From the NCBI RefSeq assembly GCF_026626745.1, contig NZ_JAPNJW010000002.1, positions 5,790,151-5,854,150 on the forward strand: a stretch of DNA of 64,000 nucleotides, in the 5' to 3' direction. Made by a program: the position numbers and the translations under genes. The notes below the pieces were generated by a model. It did not search any database. It was not told the origin of the DNA and saw nothing but the letters and a program-made list of their open reading frames with translations. The stretch is from Nannocystis sp. RBIL2. Its GTDB lineage: Bacteria; Myxococcota_A; Polyangia; Nannocystales; Nannocystaceae. Shown one piece after another: positions 35,224 through 44,088 of the stretch; position 1 is the first letter of the stretch; each line of letters starts with the position of its first letter.

Positions 35224-36167
35224 TCATGATCGCCTGCTTCCTCGCCGCCCTGCTCGCCGTGGAGGGGCCCGCGCCTTCAACGACCTCGGACGAGTCGAGC
35301 TGCGACGTCGCCGACAACCGCTGTAAGGCCAAGGGCTTCGAGCGACAGGCCGCACAGGCGTCGTCGGCGTCGCAGCGCGCGCTGTACCTGCAGGCGGCCT
35401 ATCGCTCTTACATGGGGCTGTACAAAGAGACAGGTGAAGCGCGCGATCTCTGCGAGGCGCGGCGGGCCTTCGAGAAGAGCCTCGCGGTCAAGGGCCTCCC
35501 CGCGAGCCAGCGCACCAGCTTCGAGGCGGGACGCGTGGAGTTGGAGTCGCGCGAGCGACAGGTCAACGCGCGGTGCAGCAGTTGGGCGAAGCGCCCGCGG
35601 GCATCGATGCCGCAACGCGCAGAGGACCCGGCGCCCCTCATGGCGGTCTCCGATGCCAAGCACGAGACGCCCGGACGTGCATCCGATGGGCCGCTCGACC
35701 TGCTTCCCGTGAGCTCCGGGAACAGGCGCTCGCCGCGGCCGAAAGCTGCGGTTGTCGTGCGACCTGAAGAACTATCGCGGCCGTCGCTAGCGCCGGTCGC
35801 TGCGCCTCCGCGACACGGTCGTCCTCTCGTGATCGCAGGGAGCGTGACGCTGGGTCTCGGCCTCTCGCTCGCCGGTGTCGCGGGTTACGCGGGTGGTCGC
35901 GCGCTCGAGGCACACCGCGAAGGCGTCGAACTGCACAACCAGGTGCAGGGACCTCCCGACGACGCGGACCGTGCCGCGGATACTGCGCTGGAGCGGGAGT
36001 ACCGAAGAATGGGGTCTCTGGCCCTCGGGACAGCCGTCGTGGGTGGTGCGGCGGTTATTGTCGGCACCGCGCTGGTTGCGGTGGGTGGCCGACGACTCGC
36101 CCGAACGGCGTCGAGCACGGCGCTGGTGCCCTTTCCGGGGGGCCTTGCTTTTCGTGCGCGTTTTTGA
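35220..36167 (+). CDS. Envelope protein following dual kinase (TPR-like, C-terminal hydrophobic pair)
   Basis: This 315-residue protein starts at the ATG at 35220, which overlaps the kinase stop. A short N-terminal signal (MIMIACFLAALLAVEG) is followed by a helical segment with DLCEARRAFEKSLAVKG, a linker, then two hydrophobic segments (LVIAGSVTLGLGLSLAGVAG and LALGTAVVGGAAVIVGTALV). The C-terminus is ALVPFPGGLAFRARF, an end common in envelope proteins of this group. The architecture parallels the 24984 protein. Coupling to the kinase suggests it is a substrate or partner (inference). Confidence 0.6.
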   Translation: MIMIACFLAALLAVEGPAPSTTSDESSCDVADNRCKAKGFERQAAQASSASQRALYLQAAYRSYMGLYKETGEARDLCEARRAFEKSLAVKGLPASQRTSFEAGRVELESRERQVNARCSSWAKRPRASMPQRAEDPAPLMAVSDAKHETPGRASDGPLDLLPVSSGNRRSPRPKAAVVVRPEELSRPSLAPVAAPPRHGRPLVIAGSVTLGLGLSLAGVAGYAGGRALEAHREGVELHNQVQGPPDDADRAADTALEREYRRMGSLALGTAVVGGAAVIVGTALVAVGGRRLARTASSTALVPFPGGLAFRARF

Positions 36168-36186
36168 GCGAATACAGAAGGTGCTC

Positions 36187-37800
36187 ATGCCCGTGGCGAT
36201 CCGCGTCTTACCCGCCCTCGCGTTGCTGGCCGCCTGCGCGCCATGGCCGCAGTGGGAAAATTGCCCGGACACCGACTGCGCGACGACCTCCACCGGAGAC
36301 AGCACCGGAGACATCACGACGTTGATGTCGGGCGGCGGAATCCAGACCGTCACCGGCGCCGACGAGAGCTCGACCGACGTCGAGCTGGACACCAGCAGCA
36401 CGACATTGACCGAGCCGGCCGGGCCGCCGGCGGTTGTGGAGCTCAAGCTGACGCCGGACCCGATCGGATTCAACGGGGCGATCACGGTGGCGGTGTCGGC
36501 CGAGCACGCGGACGGGGTACGCATGGAGCTCGACTCCGGCGAGGTGATCGAGCTGGCGATGATCGAGCCTGGGCTCTTCGACGGCGAGATCGCCGTGCTG
36601 ACGGGCCTCGTCAACGGGGCGCACGTCGCCCTGCTGACGCCCTGGCGCGACGTCGTCGACGGCGAGACGGTGCAGGCGCCCTACGAGGTCGCCCTCCCCA
36701 CGCCCGGAAGTCAGGGCTTCTGGGAGACCGGCGACCTGATCGGCGGTGGCCAGGTCGCGGCCATGGGCGTGCTGCCGACCGGCGACGTGGTCGAGCTCGG
36801 GACGTTCCTCCCGAACGGCGAGTCGCGCTGCTACCTCCGCCGCCGCAACAAGGGCGGCGCGTGGGGGCCCGACGACTTGGTGACGATCTTGCCCGACAAC
36901 AACTGCGCGCCGATCGACCTCGTGATCGGCGACGACGGCGCGATGTTCGTCGCCGTCAACCGCGAGGGGGTCGACGGGGTGCGCTGGTGGTTGGCGAAGA
37001 TCCCAGCGTGGGGCCAGGCGCCGATGAACCTCGGGCTCGGGGCGGAGGACGAGACGGCCGTGGCGCTCTCGCGTCACTCGTCGGGCGACGTGGCGGTCTG
37101 CGGCTACGCGCCGTCACCTTGGATGGACGACGACACGATGGTGCGGATCTTCCGGCCGAACCTGCCGGGCGAGACGCTGAACTTCGACTTCCCTCTCAAG
37201 CAAGCGCACTGGTTCGCCGAGCGGCCGCGCGACTGCGTCTACGTAGACGACACGCTCGCGCTCGTCGGCGAGATGTACGGCCCGCACGGCGACGACAACA
37301 AGCTTCGGGATCGCCTCTTCATCCTCAACCTCGACGCCGAGGGCCAGGCAGCCTGGACCGTGGCCCCGTCGGGCGACAAGACCCAGAGCGGCGCGCAGGC
37401 GGTCGACACTGACAACGAAGGTCGGCTCGTCATCGCCGGCTACACCTGTGACGACGCCTGTCAGCCGGAGGGCGACCTGCGCATCTACGACACGCGCGGC
37501 GAGCTCGCCTGGCAGACCTCGCTCGGCACCTTTCCGACCAAGCAGTTCGGCACCCGGCACCTCCTGTGGAGCCCAGCCGGCTACGCCCTCGTGGCAACCG
37601 GCGGGATGAAGGGGAACGAGACCGCCTTCACCGTCCGGGCCTTCGCGCCCTCCAAGATCGAACCGGTGTGGACCTTCGCGCGCAAGGACGGCCAGGTGCT
37701 CCACCTGGCGCTGGCGCTGGCGATCGGCCACTACGGCGAGGTCTACGCCGGGGGCCTGGGCGCGAACGGCTACCCGGCCGTCGCGTACATCGGCGGGTAG
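36187..37800 (+). CDS. Secreted lipoprotein, probable beta-propeller
   Basis: This 537-residue protein starts at the ATG at 36187, giving a signal with lipobox LALLAAC. A Thr/Ser/Gly linker (TTSTGDSTGDITTLMSGG) follows, typical of lipoproteins in this group. After an Ig-like segment (VVELKLTPDPIGFNGAITVA), about 350 residues contain repeated short motifs of propeller blades (DDGAMFVAVNREGVDG, NEGRLVIAGYTCDDAC, GEVYAGGLGANGYPAV). No catalytic residues are recognisable. Surface or periplasmic location is likely. Confidence 0.6.
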   Translation: MPVAIRVLPALALLAACAPWPQWENCPDTDCATTSTGDSTGDITTLMSGGGIQTVTGADESSTDVELDTSSTTLTEPAGPPAVVELKLTPDPIGFNGAITVAVSAEHADGVRMELDSGEVIELAMIEPGLFDGEIAVLTGLVNGAHVALLTPWRDVVDGETVQAPYEVALPTPGSQGFWETGDLIGGGQVAAMGVLPTGDVVELGTFLPNGESRCYLRRRNKGGAWGPDDLVTILPDNNCAPIDLVIGDDGAMFVAVNREGVDGVRWWLAKIPAWGQAPMNLGLGAEDETAVALSRHSSGDVAVCGYAPSPWMDDDTMVRIFRPNLPGETLNFDFPLKQAHWFAERPRDCVYVDDTLALVGEMYGPHGDDNKLRDRLFILNLDAEGQAAWTVAPSGDKTQSGAQAVDTDNEGRLVIAGYTCDDACQPEGDLRIYDTRGELAWQTSLGTFPTKQFGTRHLLWSPAGYALVATGGMKGNETAFTVRAFAPSKIEPVWTFARKDGQVLHLALALAIGHYGEVYAGGLGANGYPAVAYIGG

Positions 37801-37806
37801 CGCAGG

Positions 37807-38910
37807 CTACCCCGGCGGGACGAAGTCCGCACAGGCGACCTCGACGAGGTCGGTCGCCTGCTCGAAGAACGGCCCGTAGTCGGGTTCCTCGCGGTCCACG
37901 AGCAGGTGGTGGGGGAACATCTTGACCATCTGGCAGGTGCGGTCGTCGGGATCGCACTCGGGTTCGCCCGCGTGGAGGATGCTGAACATGACCACCGACT
38001 CCGGGTCGTCGTGCTTCGCCTGGAGCACCGCCGCCGCCCAGTCTCCCGGCGAGCCCTTGGAGCTGAAGGGCTTGGGGCCGTAGTCGAAGGTGTTGGAGAT
38101 GAGCGTCACCATCAGCAACGCGTCGTCGCGGAGGAAGCCCTCATTGCAACTGCCGGGTTTGTTGAGACCCGGGAGAACCGCCGCCGTGAGCGCCTCGCCG
38201 ATCCAGGCCCTGCCGTTGCTGCCCACCTGCGCGACGCAGGCGAAGACGTCGTCGAGGTACGTCTGGCCCTTGATCATGTAGCGGCGGTCGCCGTCGATCG
38301 GGCATGGCTTGTTGGGCGCGTCGTCACCCGCGGGGAACACGGTGCCGGCGCCGATGGTGGTGTCGCAGGTCGTCGGGGTGTAGCTGCAGGGATAGCCGGG
38401 AACCGGGCATGGCATCGGGCACTGCGCGTCGCACGAACTGGAGCCCCAGTCCGGATCGCCGTCGACCACCATGATGTGGTAATCGAAGTCCGCGAACTTC
38501 GCCTGGATGGTGTCGATGAATTGTGGGAACGCGGCGAGGAGCTGTGTCTGGAAGTAGCTCATGCCGCCGTAGCGCGAGATCACGAACAGAAAATCGATCT
38601 TCCCCTTGCAGCCGGGCGGCTTCGGGTCGCCGAGGTCCTGGTCGGTGCCCACGTCCCAGATCATAGTGGTCCCGCCGCTGCTCGCGTCGCCGCTTCCCGA
38701 GCCGGTGGACAGCTCCGTCGTGGAGCTCGAGCCGGTGCCGCTCGAGCTGCTACCGGGCGAGCCGCCGATGCTCGAGTCGGCGAGGCCGGTCGAGGTCGTC
38801 GACGAGGTCATCGGCGGCATGGTTGTGAACGGCGACGTGTCCGCCTGCGATGGTTGGCAAGCGGACGCGAGACCGAGGGCGAGGACGATGGGCCGGGACC
38901 GTGGCCGCAT
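37807..38910 (-). CDS. vWA-like secreted lipoprotein with degenerate metal site
   Basis: This protein of about 367 residues starts at the ATG at 38910, giving a signal with lipobox LASAC (LALGLASACQPSQAD) followed by a long Ser/Thr/Gly linker. The globular part starts IDFLFVISRYGGMSYFQTQL, the place where von Willebrand A domains of this lipoprotein family carry DxSxS (usually FVIDNSGSM). The Asp and Ser residues are replaced, so metal binding is probably lost. A central Cys-rich stretch (CDAQCPMPCPVPGYPCSY) and a second vWA-like strand (DALLMVTLISNTFDYG) follow. It is convergent with the propeller lipoprotein. Confidence 0.65.
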   Translation of the reverse strand: MRPRSRPIVLALGLASACQPSQADTSPFTTMPPMTSSTTSTGLADSSIGGSPGSSSSGTGSSSTTELSTGSGSGDASSGGTTMIWDVGTDQDLGDPKPPGCKGKIDFLFVISRYGGMSYFQTQLLAAFPQFIDTIQAKFADFDYHIMVVDGDPDWGSSSCDAQCPMPCPVPGYPCSYTPTTCDTTIGAGTVFPAGDDAPNKPCPIDGDRRYMIKGQTYLDDVFACVAQVGSNGRAWIGEALTAAVLPGLNKPGSCNEGFLRDDALLMVTLISNTFDYGPKPFSSKGSPGDWAAAVLQAKHDDPESVVMFSILHAGEPECDPDDRTCQMVKMFPHHLLVDREEPDYGPFFEQATDLVEVACADFVPPG

Positions 38911-39142
38911 TCCCGAAGTGTAGCGCGAATCCGGCCCCGCCGACACTTCGCCTCAAGGGGCGCCGCCGAACACCGTCCGGCGTCGGCTGTGCGCGCCGCG
39001 AGCACGAGCATTCCGACCGTCGGTTTCCACGCAGGCGGGACTCGATGCGACCGACGACGAGCGAGGCGAAACGACCCTCGCCGCGCGCGCGACCGTAGCC
39101 CTCAGCGGGCACGTGCGAGCTTATCGCACGGAATACTGTCGC

Positions 39143-39523
39143 TCACGAGTGTCGGCTGTAGACCTCCCGACGCCCCCATACCTCGGCGAGGCGACCGCCC
39201 GTCACCCTGAAAATCTGCACGTGGCTGTCGGTCGTCCCGCTGGGACTTGAATCCGGCCGATTCCCGACGTGGTGAAGGAGGACAGCCACGAAGTCCTCCT
39301 CGGCGACGAGAAAGTCGACGTGCTCCTGGGCGGCGGGGTTCTGTTCCGCGTCGAACCGCAGGCGGCTCATGAAGCCGGCGCGAGTGACGGCCGCCCGGTT
39401 GTCCGTGGGATCGTGCTGGACGAAGCTCGGAGCGAGCAGCGTCTCGACGGCCGGAAAGTCCCGCCGGTTGATGGCCTCCTGCAGCGCCCGCACCACCGCC
39501 TTGTTGCGCTCGGAGCCTGTCAA
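39143..39523 (-). CDS. SnoaL-like / NTF2-fold protein
   Basis: This 126-residue protein is the usual length for the family. ALQEAINRRDFPAVETLLAP, FVQHDP and a C-terminal IFRVTGGRLAEVWGRREVYS are typical of the SnoaL/ketosteroid-isomerase-like NTF2 fold, whose members are small-molecule cyclases, isomerases or hydrolases with a cone-shaped pocket. The substrate cannot be predicted. The start at ATG 39523 lies only about 28 bp from the truncated IS element, so its native promoter may be disrupted. Confidence 0.8.
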   Translation of the reverse strand: MTGSERNKAVVRALQEAINRRDFPAVETLLAPSFVQHDPTDNRAAVTRAGFMSRLRFDAEQNPAAQEHVDFLVAEEDFVAVLLHHVGNRPDSSPSGTTDSHVQIFRVTGGRLAEVWGRREVYSRHS

Positions 39524-39551
39524 TGATTTTGAGACAAGGCGCGGGTCTGGT

Positions 39552-40115
39552 TTAGTGAATGTGAGGATTCGCCGCCCTGGCCGCCCGGCGATGGATGTCC
39601 GCGCTCTCGCGGCGCGCGAGGGTCCAGCCGACGACGCAGCGGCTGTAGATGTCGAGCAGGACGTACAGGTAATAGTATTGGCCCTTCGTCGGCCCTCGCA
39701 GCCAGGTCACGTCCCATGACCACACCTGATTCGGCGCGGTCGCCAGCAGTTCGGGGCGCTTGTACTCGGGGTGCCGCCGCTGCCGCCGGCGCTCGCGGAG
39801 CTCGCCCTCGGCGGCGAGCAGGCGATACATCGTCCGCGCGCTACACAGCCAGCGCTGCTCGTCGAGCAGCGTCGGCACGATCACCTCGGGCGCCTTGTCG
39901 ACGAAGCGCTCGCTGTGCAGCAGCTCCAGCACCTCCTGGCGCTCCGCCGCGCTCAGCGCCCGTGGCGACTGCCGCGGCTTTGACGACCGGGACGGCGCGG
40001 GACGACGTCGGCGATAGAGGGTCGCCCGCGAGACGCCCAGCGCCTCGCACGCGCGTGGTAGACCTGTCCTCTCGGACAGCTCGCCCGCCTGTGCGATCAG
40101 GGCCTCTCGGACGGA
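39552..40115 (-). pseudogene. IS3-type transposase OrfB, 3' truncated
   Basis: The frame runs from VREALIAQAGEL through the HTH_21-type region (ACEALGVSRATLYRRRR, CSARTMYRLLAAEGELRERR) to the first catalytic Asp in QVWSWDVTWLRGP and DIYSRCVVGWTLARRESA. Similarity stops there and a stop follows after NPHIH. The second half of the integrase core is absent, so it is inactive. Confidence 0.75.
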
Positions 40116-40139
40116 TCGATCGTCGCGAGCGGGATCCCG

Positions 40140-40503
40140 AGCAATTGCGAGACTTTTTTTGGACGTCGATGATGAGCTCCGCCGTCTCGAGCTTGTGCTC
40201 GAGCTGCGCTACCCGGCGACGCAGGCGCTCCAACTCCTTCTGCTCGGGGTCCTTCTTCGGCTTCGGTCCGCGCTTCTTCGGCTTCAACCCCCCCGGCGTA
40301 CCCTCGTCCCGCTGCCGCCTCCAGGTCGACAACAGCGACCTGTACAGGCCCTCCTCGCGCAGGATGGCGCCAATCTGTCCCTCGCTCGCGTGGTCGGTCC
40401 GCGCGAGGATCTTCAACTTGTACGCGGGCGTGAAGCGGCGTCGCGTCGCCTTCTCCGCGGTCTCAGGGTCGGGCTCTCGTGCTTGAGTCGCCATCAGGTC
40501 CAT
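40140..40503 (-). pseudogene. IS3-type transposase OrfA with A-run frameshift
   Basis: This gene of about 120 codons has an N-terminal HTH (RRRFTPAYKLKILARTD, GAILREEGLYRSLLSTWRRQ), a basic linker (PKKRGPKPKKDPEQKELE) and a coiled coil (RRRVAQLEHKLETAELI). The normal family ending KKVSxLLGI is found only in the -1 frame (KKVSQLLGIPLA). The run at about 40153-40159 has seven T on the plus strand where eight would keep the frame, so either one base was lost or it is a frameshift site. Confidence 0.6.
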
Positions 40504-40574
40504 GCCTCCGTGGACTCGCCCGATTCCAGGCCGAACACCACCCTCCAGTGCTCTTCGCCGCGCGTCGGCCCTGG

Positions 40575-41000
40575 TGAAGCAAGAATTTCGACGGGGTTAC
40601 ACCGTCGCCGACTCCTCGCGTCCTTGCTCGACGACCTCGACACGCGCTCGTCCCGCCTACCCGATTGCTCCTCGTTGCCGCTCGTTTGGAAGGCGCTCCG
40701 GGTGTTCCTCGTCGCCGCAGGAACAGCAAAACTTTCGACCGGACTACAATGTTGCAAACTCATCACATCGACGGCCGGCGACCTCGCCTTGCTCACGCCC
40801 TGCCTACTCGATTGCTCCTCGTTGCCGCTCCTTCGGAAGGCCATCCTGGTGCTTGTTGTCGCAGCAGGCACAGCGAAACTTTCGACCGGACTACGCCGTT
40901 GCTGACTCGTCACATCGACGGCCGACGACCTCGACCCGCTCACGCTCCGCCTATCCGATTGCTCCTCGTCGCCGCTTCTCTTGATGGTTGGGTTGCTCAT
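40575..41000. repeat. 147-bp tandem repeat, about three copies
   Basis: The segment beginning near TTTCGACCGGACTAC recurs at about 40581, 40728 and 40875, a period of 147 bp (49 codons). Because 147 is a multiple of three, several frames stay open. On the minus strand a 168-codon frame (40494-41000) repeats SPVESFAVPAAT, SGNEEQS and AVDV. No known domain is seen, and coding status is unclear. Confidence 0.7.
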
Positions 41001-41224
41001 GCTCTGGATTCACGGACTCGCCCTGCTCTCTAAATTTCGCGGGGGCCGTGTCTCACATGACATTGTCAGGTAGGGACGTTCGGCGGCATTTCTCAGGATC
41101 TCGGAAGGCCCGTGTCGGTGCCCACGCGGGGATCGAGGCGGCTGGGCGTTAGTCGGGGACGCCCGCAGTGAGCTGCAACCACCGAGCGTGGCTTCCGCAT
41201 CGCTGCGAACTTCCTCGCGATTCG
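41001..41224. other. Short intergenic stretch without recognisable feature
   Basis: Between the 147-bp repeats and the Fis-type gene there is no supported gene or RNA. Short frames here are shadows. Confidence 0.4.
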
Positions 41225-43606
41225 CTATGCCGTCGGCGAGGTCGACGGGGCGACGGCGTGCGGCCCGCTCGGCCGCGCCCAATCGATGCGGAGCTTGACG
41301 ATCCGGCGCTTCATCGAGTGGCGTGTGATACCGAGGAGCTGGGCGGCGCCGACGATGTTGCCGGCGATCTCGAGCGCGTCGACGCAGAGGCGCCGCTCGG
41401 CGGCTTCAAGGTTGTAGTTTTCAAGGATGATCTGCGGCATGACGCCCTTGTACTGCAGGCGCTTGTTCTCGCGCAGACCAATCGCGCTCGGGGGCCAGCG
41501 GCCCAACCGCACGACGAGACCCGCCGCGCCGCTTTCGGCCCGGCGACGTGACGAGCCCGACGTCGTCGCACGGCTGGGGACACAGCGCCACGGTCCAGGA
41601 GGACCTCGCGCGCCCAGCGAACCAAGCGCCAAGGGGCCGATTGGCGTCGCCGACGCCGTGCAGAGAGTAAGGTCCCCGGCGGACCAGTCGTGCCGACCGC
41701 GGCCGTCGTGGTCACGCTCCGCGTCCATCGCGATCGGAAGCCCGCCAAGGCTCGGGCGAGTCAGGGGGAACCACCGCGGCCATGCGAGGAAGCCGACGAC
41801 CTCAAAAGGGGCGCGCAGGACCGGCGGCGACTCCGGGTGCAGTTCCTCGATGGTGAGCCACCTGGCCTGCGCCTCGTCGAGGGGGGTCCACGCGCGCAAC
41901 TCGACCGGAGGCATCAACCTCTCCATCACGCGCAGAGGCAGCCTCCTCCGGCGAGCTGGGCTCGGTCGCGGTACTTGCATCGTCGGCTGCGGGACCGCAC
42001 TCGCGGGATTCGGATTGGGCGGCGGTGTCTCCGCCCGCGGGATCTCGACAGCGAGCCGAGCTCGCTGAGCCTCGGCGACGGCAAGCTGTGCCCGCAGTTC
42101 CTCGCGCTCGACCAGCAAGATCGCCCGGGCCATTGCTGCGGCCCTGAGCTTCTCCTTCATCCCGAGGAACATCGCTACGACCGCGGCAGCCGGCGCCGAC
42201 ATCTCCGGCAAGTCGAACTCCGCCGGCACCGCCTGCGCGTGGCAGGCGACCTGCGCCGGAGCAGGCAGTGGCAACTCGGCCGCCGGTCCTGCGTTGACCT
42301 CGAGGTCGGCTCTCGGCTGCTGCACCGGCTCGGCTGCCGGCGACAGGTCAGCCTGCAGCGCCTCATGCACTGGCCCGACCCCGAGCTCGGGCCGGACGTC
42401 AGCCGTTGGCGCCGGGTCGGCCGCCCGCGTCGGGTCGGCCTTCTGCGCCGGTTCGTCTGTCGGCTCCATGCCGGCCACTCGTGGTCTGGCCGCCCGCTGT
42501 GCGTCGCCCTCGTGGATCGGCGGCTGAGGCGATCGCGCCGACAGGGCCAGCGATCCTTTCGGCGCGCGTGCGGGGGCCGCCTCATCCAGGCGGCAAAGTC
42601 CCACCGTCTCCTCGCAGAAGCGCCGATGCAGAGACGAGCGCGGGTCCGTCAGCCCGACCAGGCGGAGCCGCCAGGTTCGGGAGCTCGGCTGCTCTAGAAG
42701 GCAGGTGCCGGTGGCGTGGAGCAGCCTCAAGACGTCACCGAACACCTCGACGCTGATCTCCAAGTCAGGGCAGAGCGCCTTGAGCTGCTCGAGGAGCTCG
42801 CTGGCTACGCCTTGGAAGTTGCCGCAACCCACGCTTACTGCGCCATGGATGGCCCGGACGACCGAGCTCACCATCGTCTTGCCCTTGCGCTTTCTCTTCG
42901 CACCCAGCGTCACCGACATGGCGCGGCGTGCAAGATCCTCGAAGCCGAACCACAGCACCTCGTCCATCGTCGGTCCCTCGCCGACGTCGACGCGCAGCTT
43001 GCCGACGATGCGGGCGTGATGGGCTCGGACCGAAGACGGCGGGCGGATCGCTGAAGCTTCCTGCTTCGGCTCCGCTGCGCCGGTGCGGACATCGCGGCGC
43101 GTCTGCAGGAGAGCGTCGACGTCGAGCTCGCGGAAGCTGAACGGGCCCCCACGGAACAGGACCGTCCTCCTCTTCCCAGCGACGTGGACGACCGCCAGCG
43201 CCTCGCCGACCGTCGCCAGGAGCACTGCTCGACGCCTCGTCTCCACGACGCCGAGCAGGTGCCGGCCATGCGCGGGCCGGAAGTGGCGGCGGGCGCCGTC
43301 GAGGACGACGACGGGCGGCGGCATGAGGCGCGGATCCCAGATCGGCGTGTCCATCCGGTCGATGCGCGTGACCTGCTCGATCACTCGTGCGAAGGAGCCG
43401 ACCGCGAGGGGGAGCAGCGCCTCGTCCTCGGCGCGGACGTACGCGGCGGTCCAATTCGCCTGGTCGCTCTCCGTGCCGCAGTACTCGATCGCGCCGCCCG
43501 GGGCCTCGGTAGAACCGATGAACAGGTCGAGCTCGCCAGCGCTACGAGCCTGGTACTCCCGCATCGCCTGGTCGATGTGCCAGCTGTCCGATTCCGTCCC
43601 CACCAC
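41225..43606 (-). CDS. Large protein with C-terminal Fis-type HTH; middle unassigned
   Basis: This 793-codon frame starts at GTG. The N-terminal 330 residues are an unrecognised globular domain (WDPRLMPPPVVVLDGARRHF, TMDEVLWFGFEDLARRAMS). A Pro/Ala-rich linker and a coiled segment (MARAILLVEREELRAQLAVA) follow. The last 75 residues read ILENYNLEAAERRLCVDALE, GNIVGAAQLLGITRHSMKRR, a Fis-type DNA-binding helix-turn-helix found as small stand-alone proteins in myxobacteria. The segment just before it looks low-quality, and the ATG at 41440 (MPQIILENYN) could start the small Fis protein alone. Gene borders in the middle are therefore uncertain. Confidence 0.5.
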   Translation of the reverse strand: MVGTESDSWHIDQAMREYQARSAGELDLFIGSTEAPGGAIEYCGTESDQANWTAAYVRAEDEALLPLAVGSFARVIEQVTRIDRMDTPIWDPRLMPPPVVVLDGARRHFRPAHGRHLLGVVETRRRAVLLATVGEALAVVHVAGKRRTVLFRGGPFSFRELDVDALLQTRRDVRTGAAEPKQEASAIRPPSSVRAHHARIVGKLRVDVGEGPTMDEVLWFGFEDLARRAMSVTLGAKRKRKGKTMVSSVVRAIHGAVSVGCGNFQGVASELLEQLKALCPDLEISVEVFGDVLRLLHATGTCLLEQPSSRTWRLRLVGLTDPRSSLHRRFCEETVGLCRLDEAAPARAPKGSLALSARSPQPPIHEGDAQRAARPRVAGMEPTDEPAQKADPTRAADPAPTADVRPELGVGPVHEALQADLSPAAEPVQQPRADLEVNAGPAAELPLPAPAQVACHAQAVPAEFDLPEMSAPAAAVVAMFLGMKEKLRAAAMARAILLVEREELRAQLAVAEAQRARLAVEIPRAETPPPNPNPASAVPQPTMQVPRPSPARRRRLPLRVMERLMPPVELRAWTPLDEAQARWLTIEELHPESPPVLRAPFEVVGFLAWPRWFPLTRPSLGGLPIAMDAERDHDGRGRHDWSAGDLTLCTASATPIGPLALGSLGARGPPGPWRCVPSRATTSGSSRRRAESGAAGLVVRLGRWPPSAIGLRENKRLQYKGVMPQIILENYNLEAAERRLCVDALEIAGNIVGAAQLLGITRHSMKRRIVKLRIDWARPSGPHAVAPSTSPTA

Positions 43607-44088
43607 CGCCGCACGACGACGCTAACACGGGTCTACGCGCGGCGGTGGCACACTCCCGATGCTGCTGGCTGATAGAGACGGCACGTCGGCGATATCCTCA
43701 TCTACCCCGCCGGCCCTCGGGACGGCTGGCGTTCAGGACCCGTCGCAGCCTGCACTCAACGCTATATTGGGGTTACCGCGCCCGTACCTTCGCGGTGCTC
43801 TTCGGCCACCGATAGGGTACCAAGTCGCGCGCGGAGTGGCGCGGCGCAGTGGCGAGCTGTCACAATCCGCCCCGCATCGGCGCGGAAAAAGAGCGTTGAA
43901 CCGTCTTGCACATCGGTCCTCGCTGGGCTTGGCTGGTGCCATCGGAGGCGTGGAGCCGATGCGGTGGATGGTTGTCAGGACCGCGCCGGACGTAGTCGCC
44001 GAGGAAGCAAACGACTTGTGGAGCACTGCACAGGAATTCGGCCGCCTGCGCACGAGGTCACCCAAACAGAACGGGGAGGAGGACAGCC
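43607..44088. other. 482-bp divergent intergenic region
   Basis: This region separates the Fis-type gene (minus) from the coiled-coil gene (plus). No tRNA, repeat or convincing ORF was found. It should contain both promoters; GGGGAGGAGG at about 44071-44080 is the ribosome site of the right-hand gene. Confidence 0.4.

Larger units (their letters stand above)
39545..40510 (-). mobile_element. Truncated IS3-type element (different from the four copies)
   Basis: A complete orfA and the 5' two thirds of orfB of an IS3-family element unrelated in sequence to the 1.43-kb copies. The right part of orfB, with the second Asp and the Glu of the catalytic triad, is missing. The element ends next to the SnoaL-like gene. 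No inverted-repeat pair could be found because one end is gone. Confidence 0.75.
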
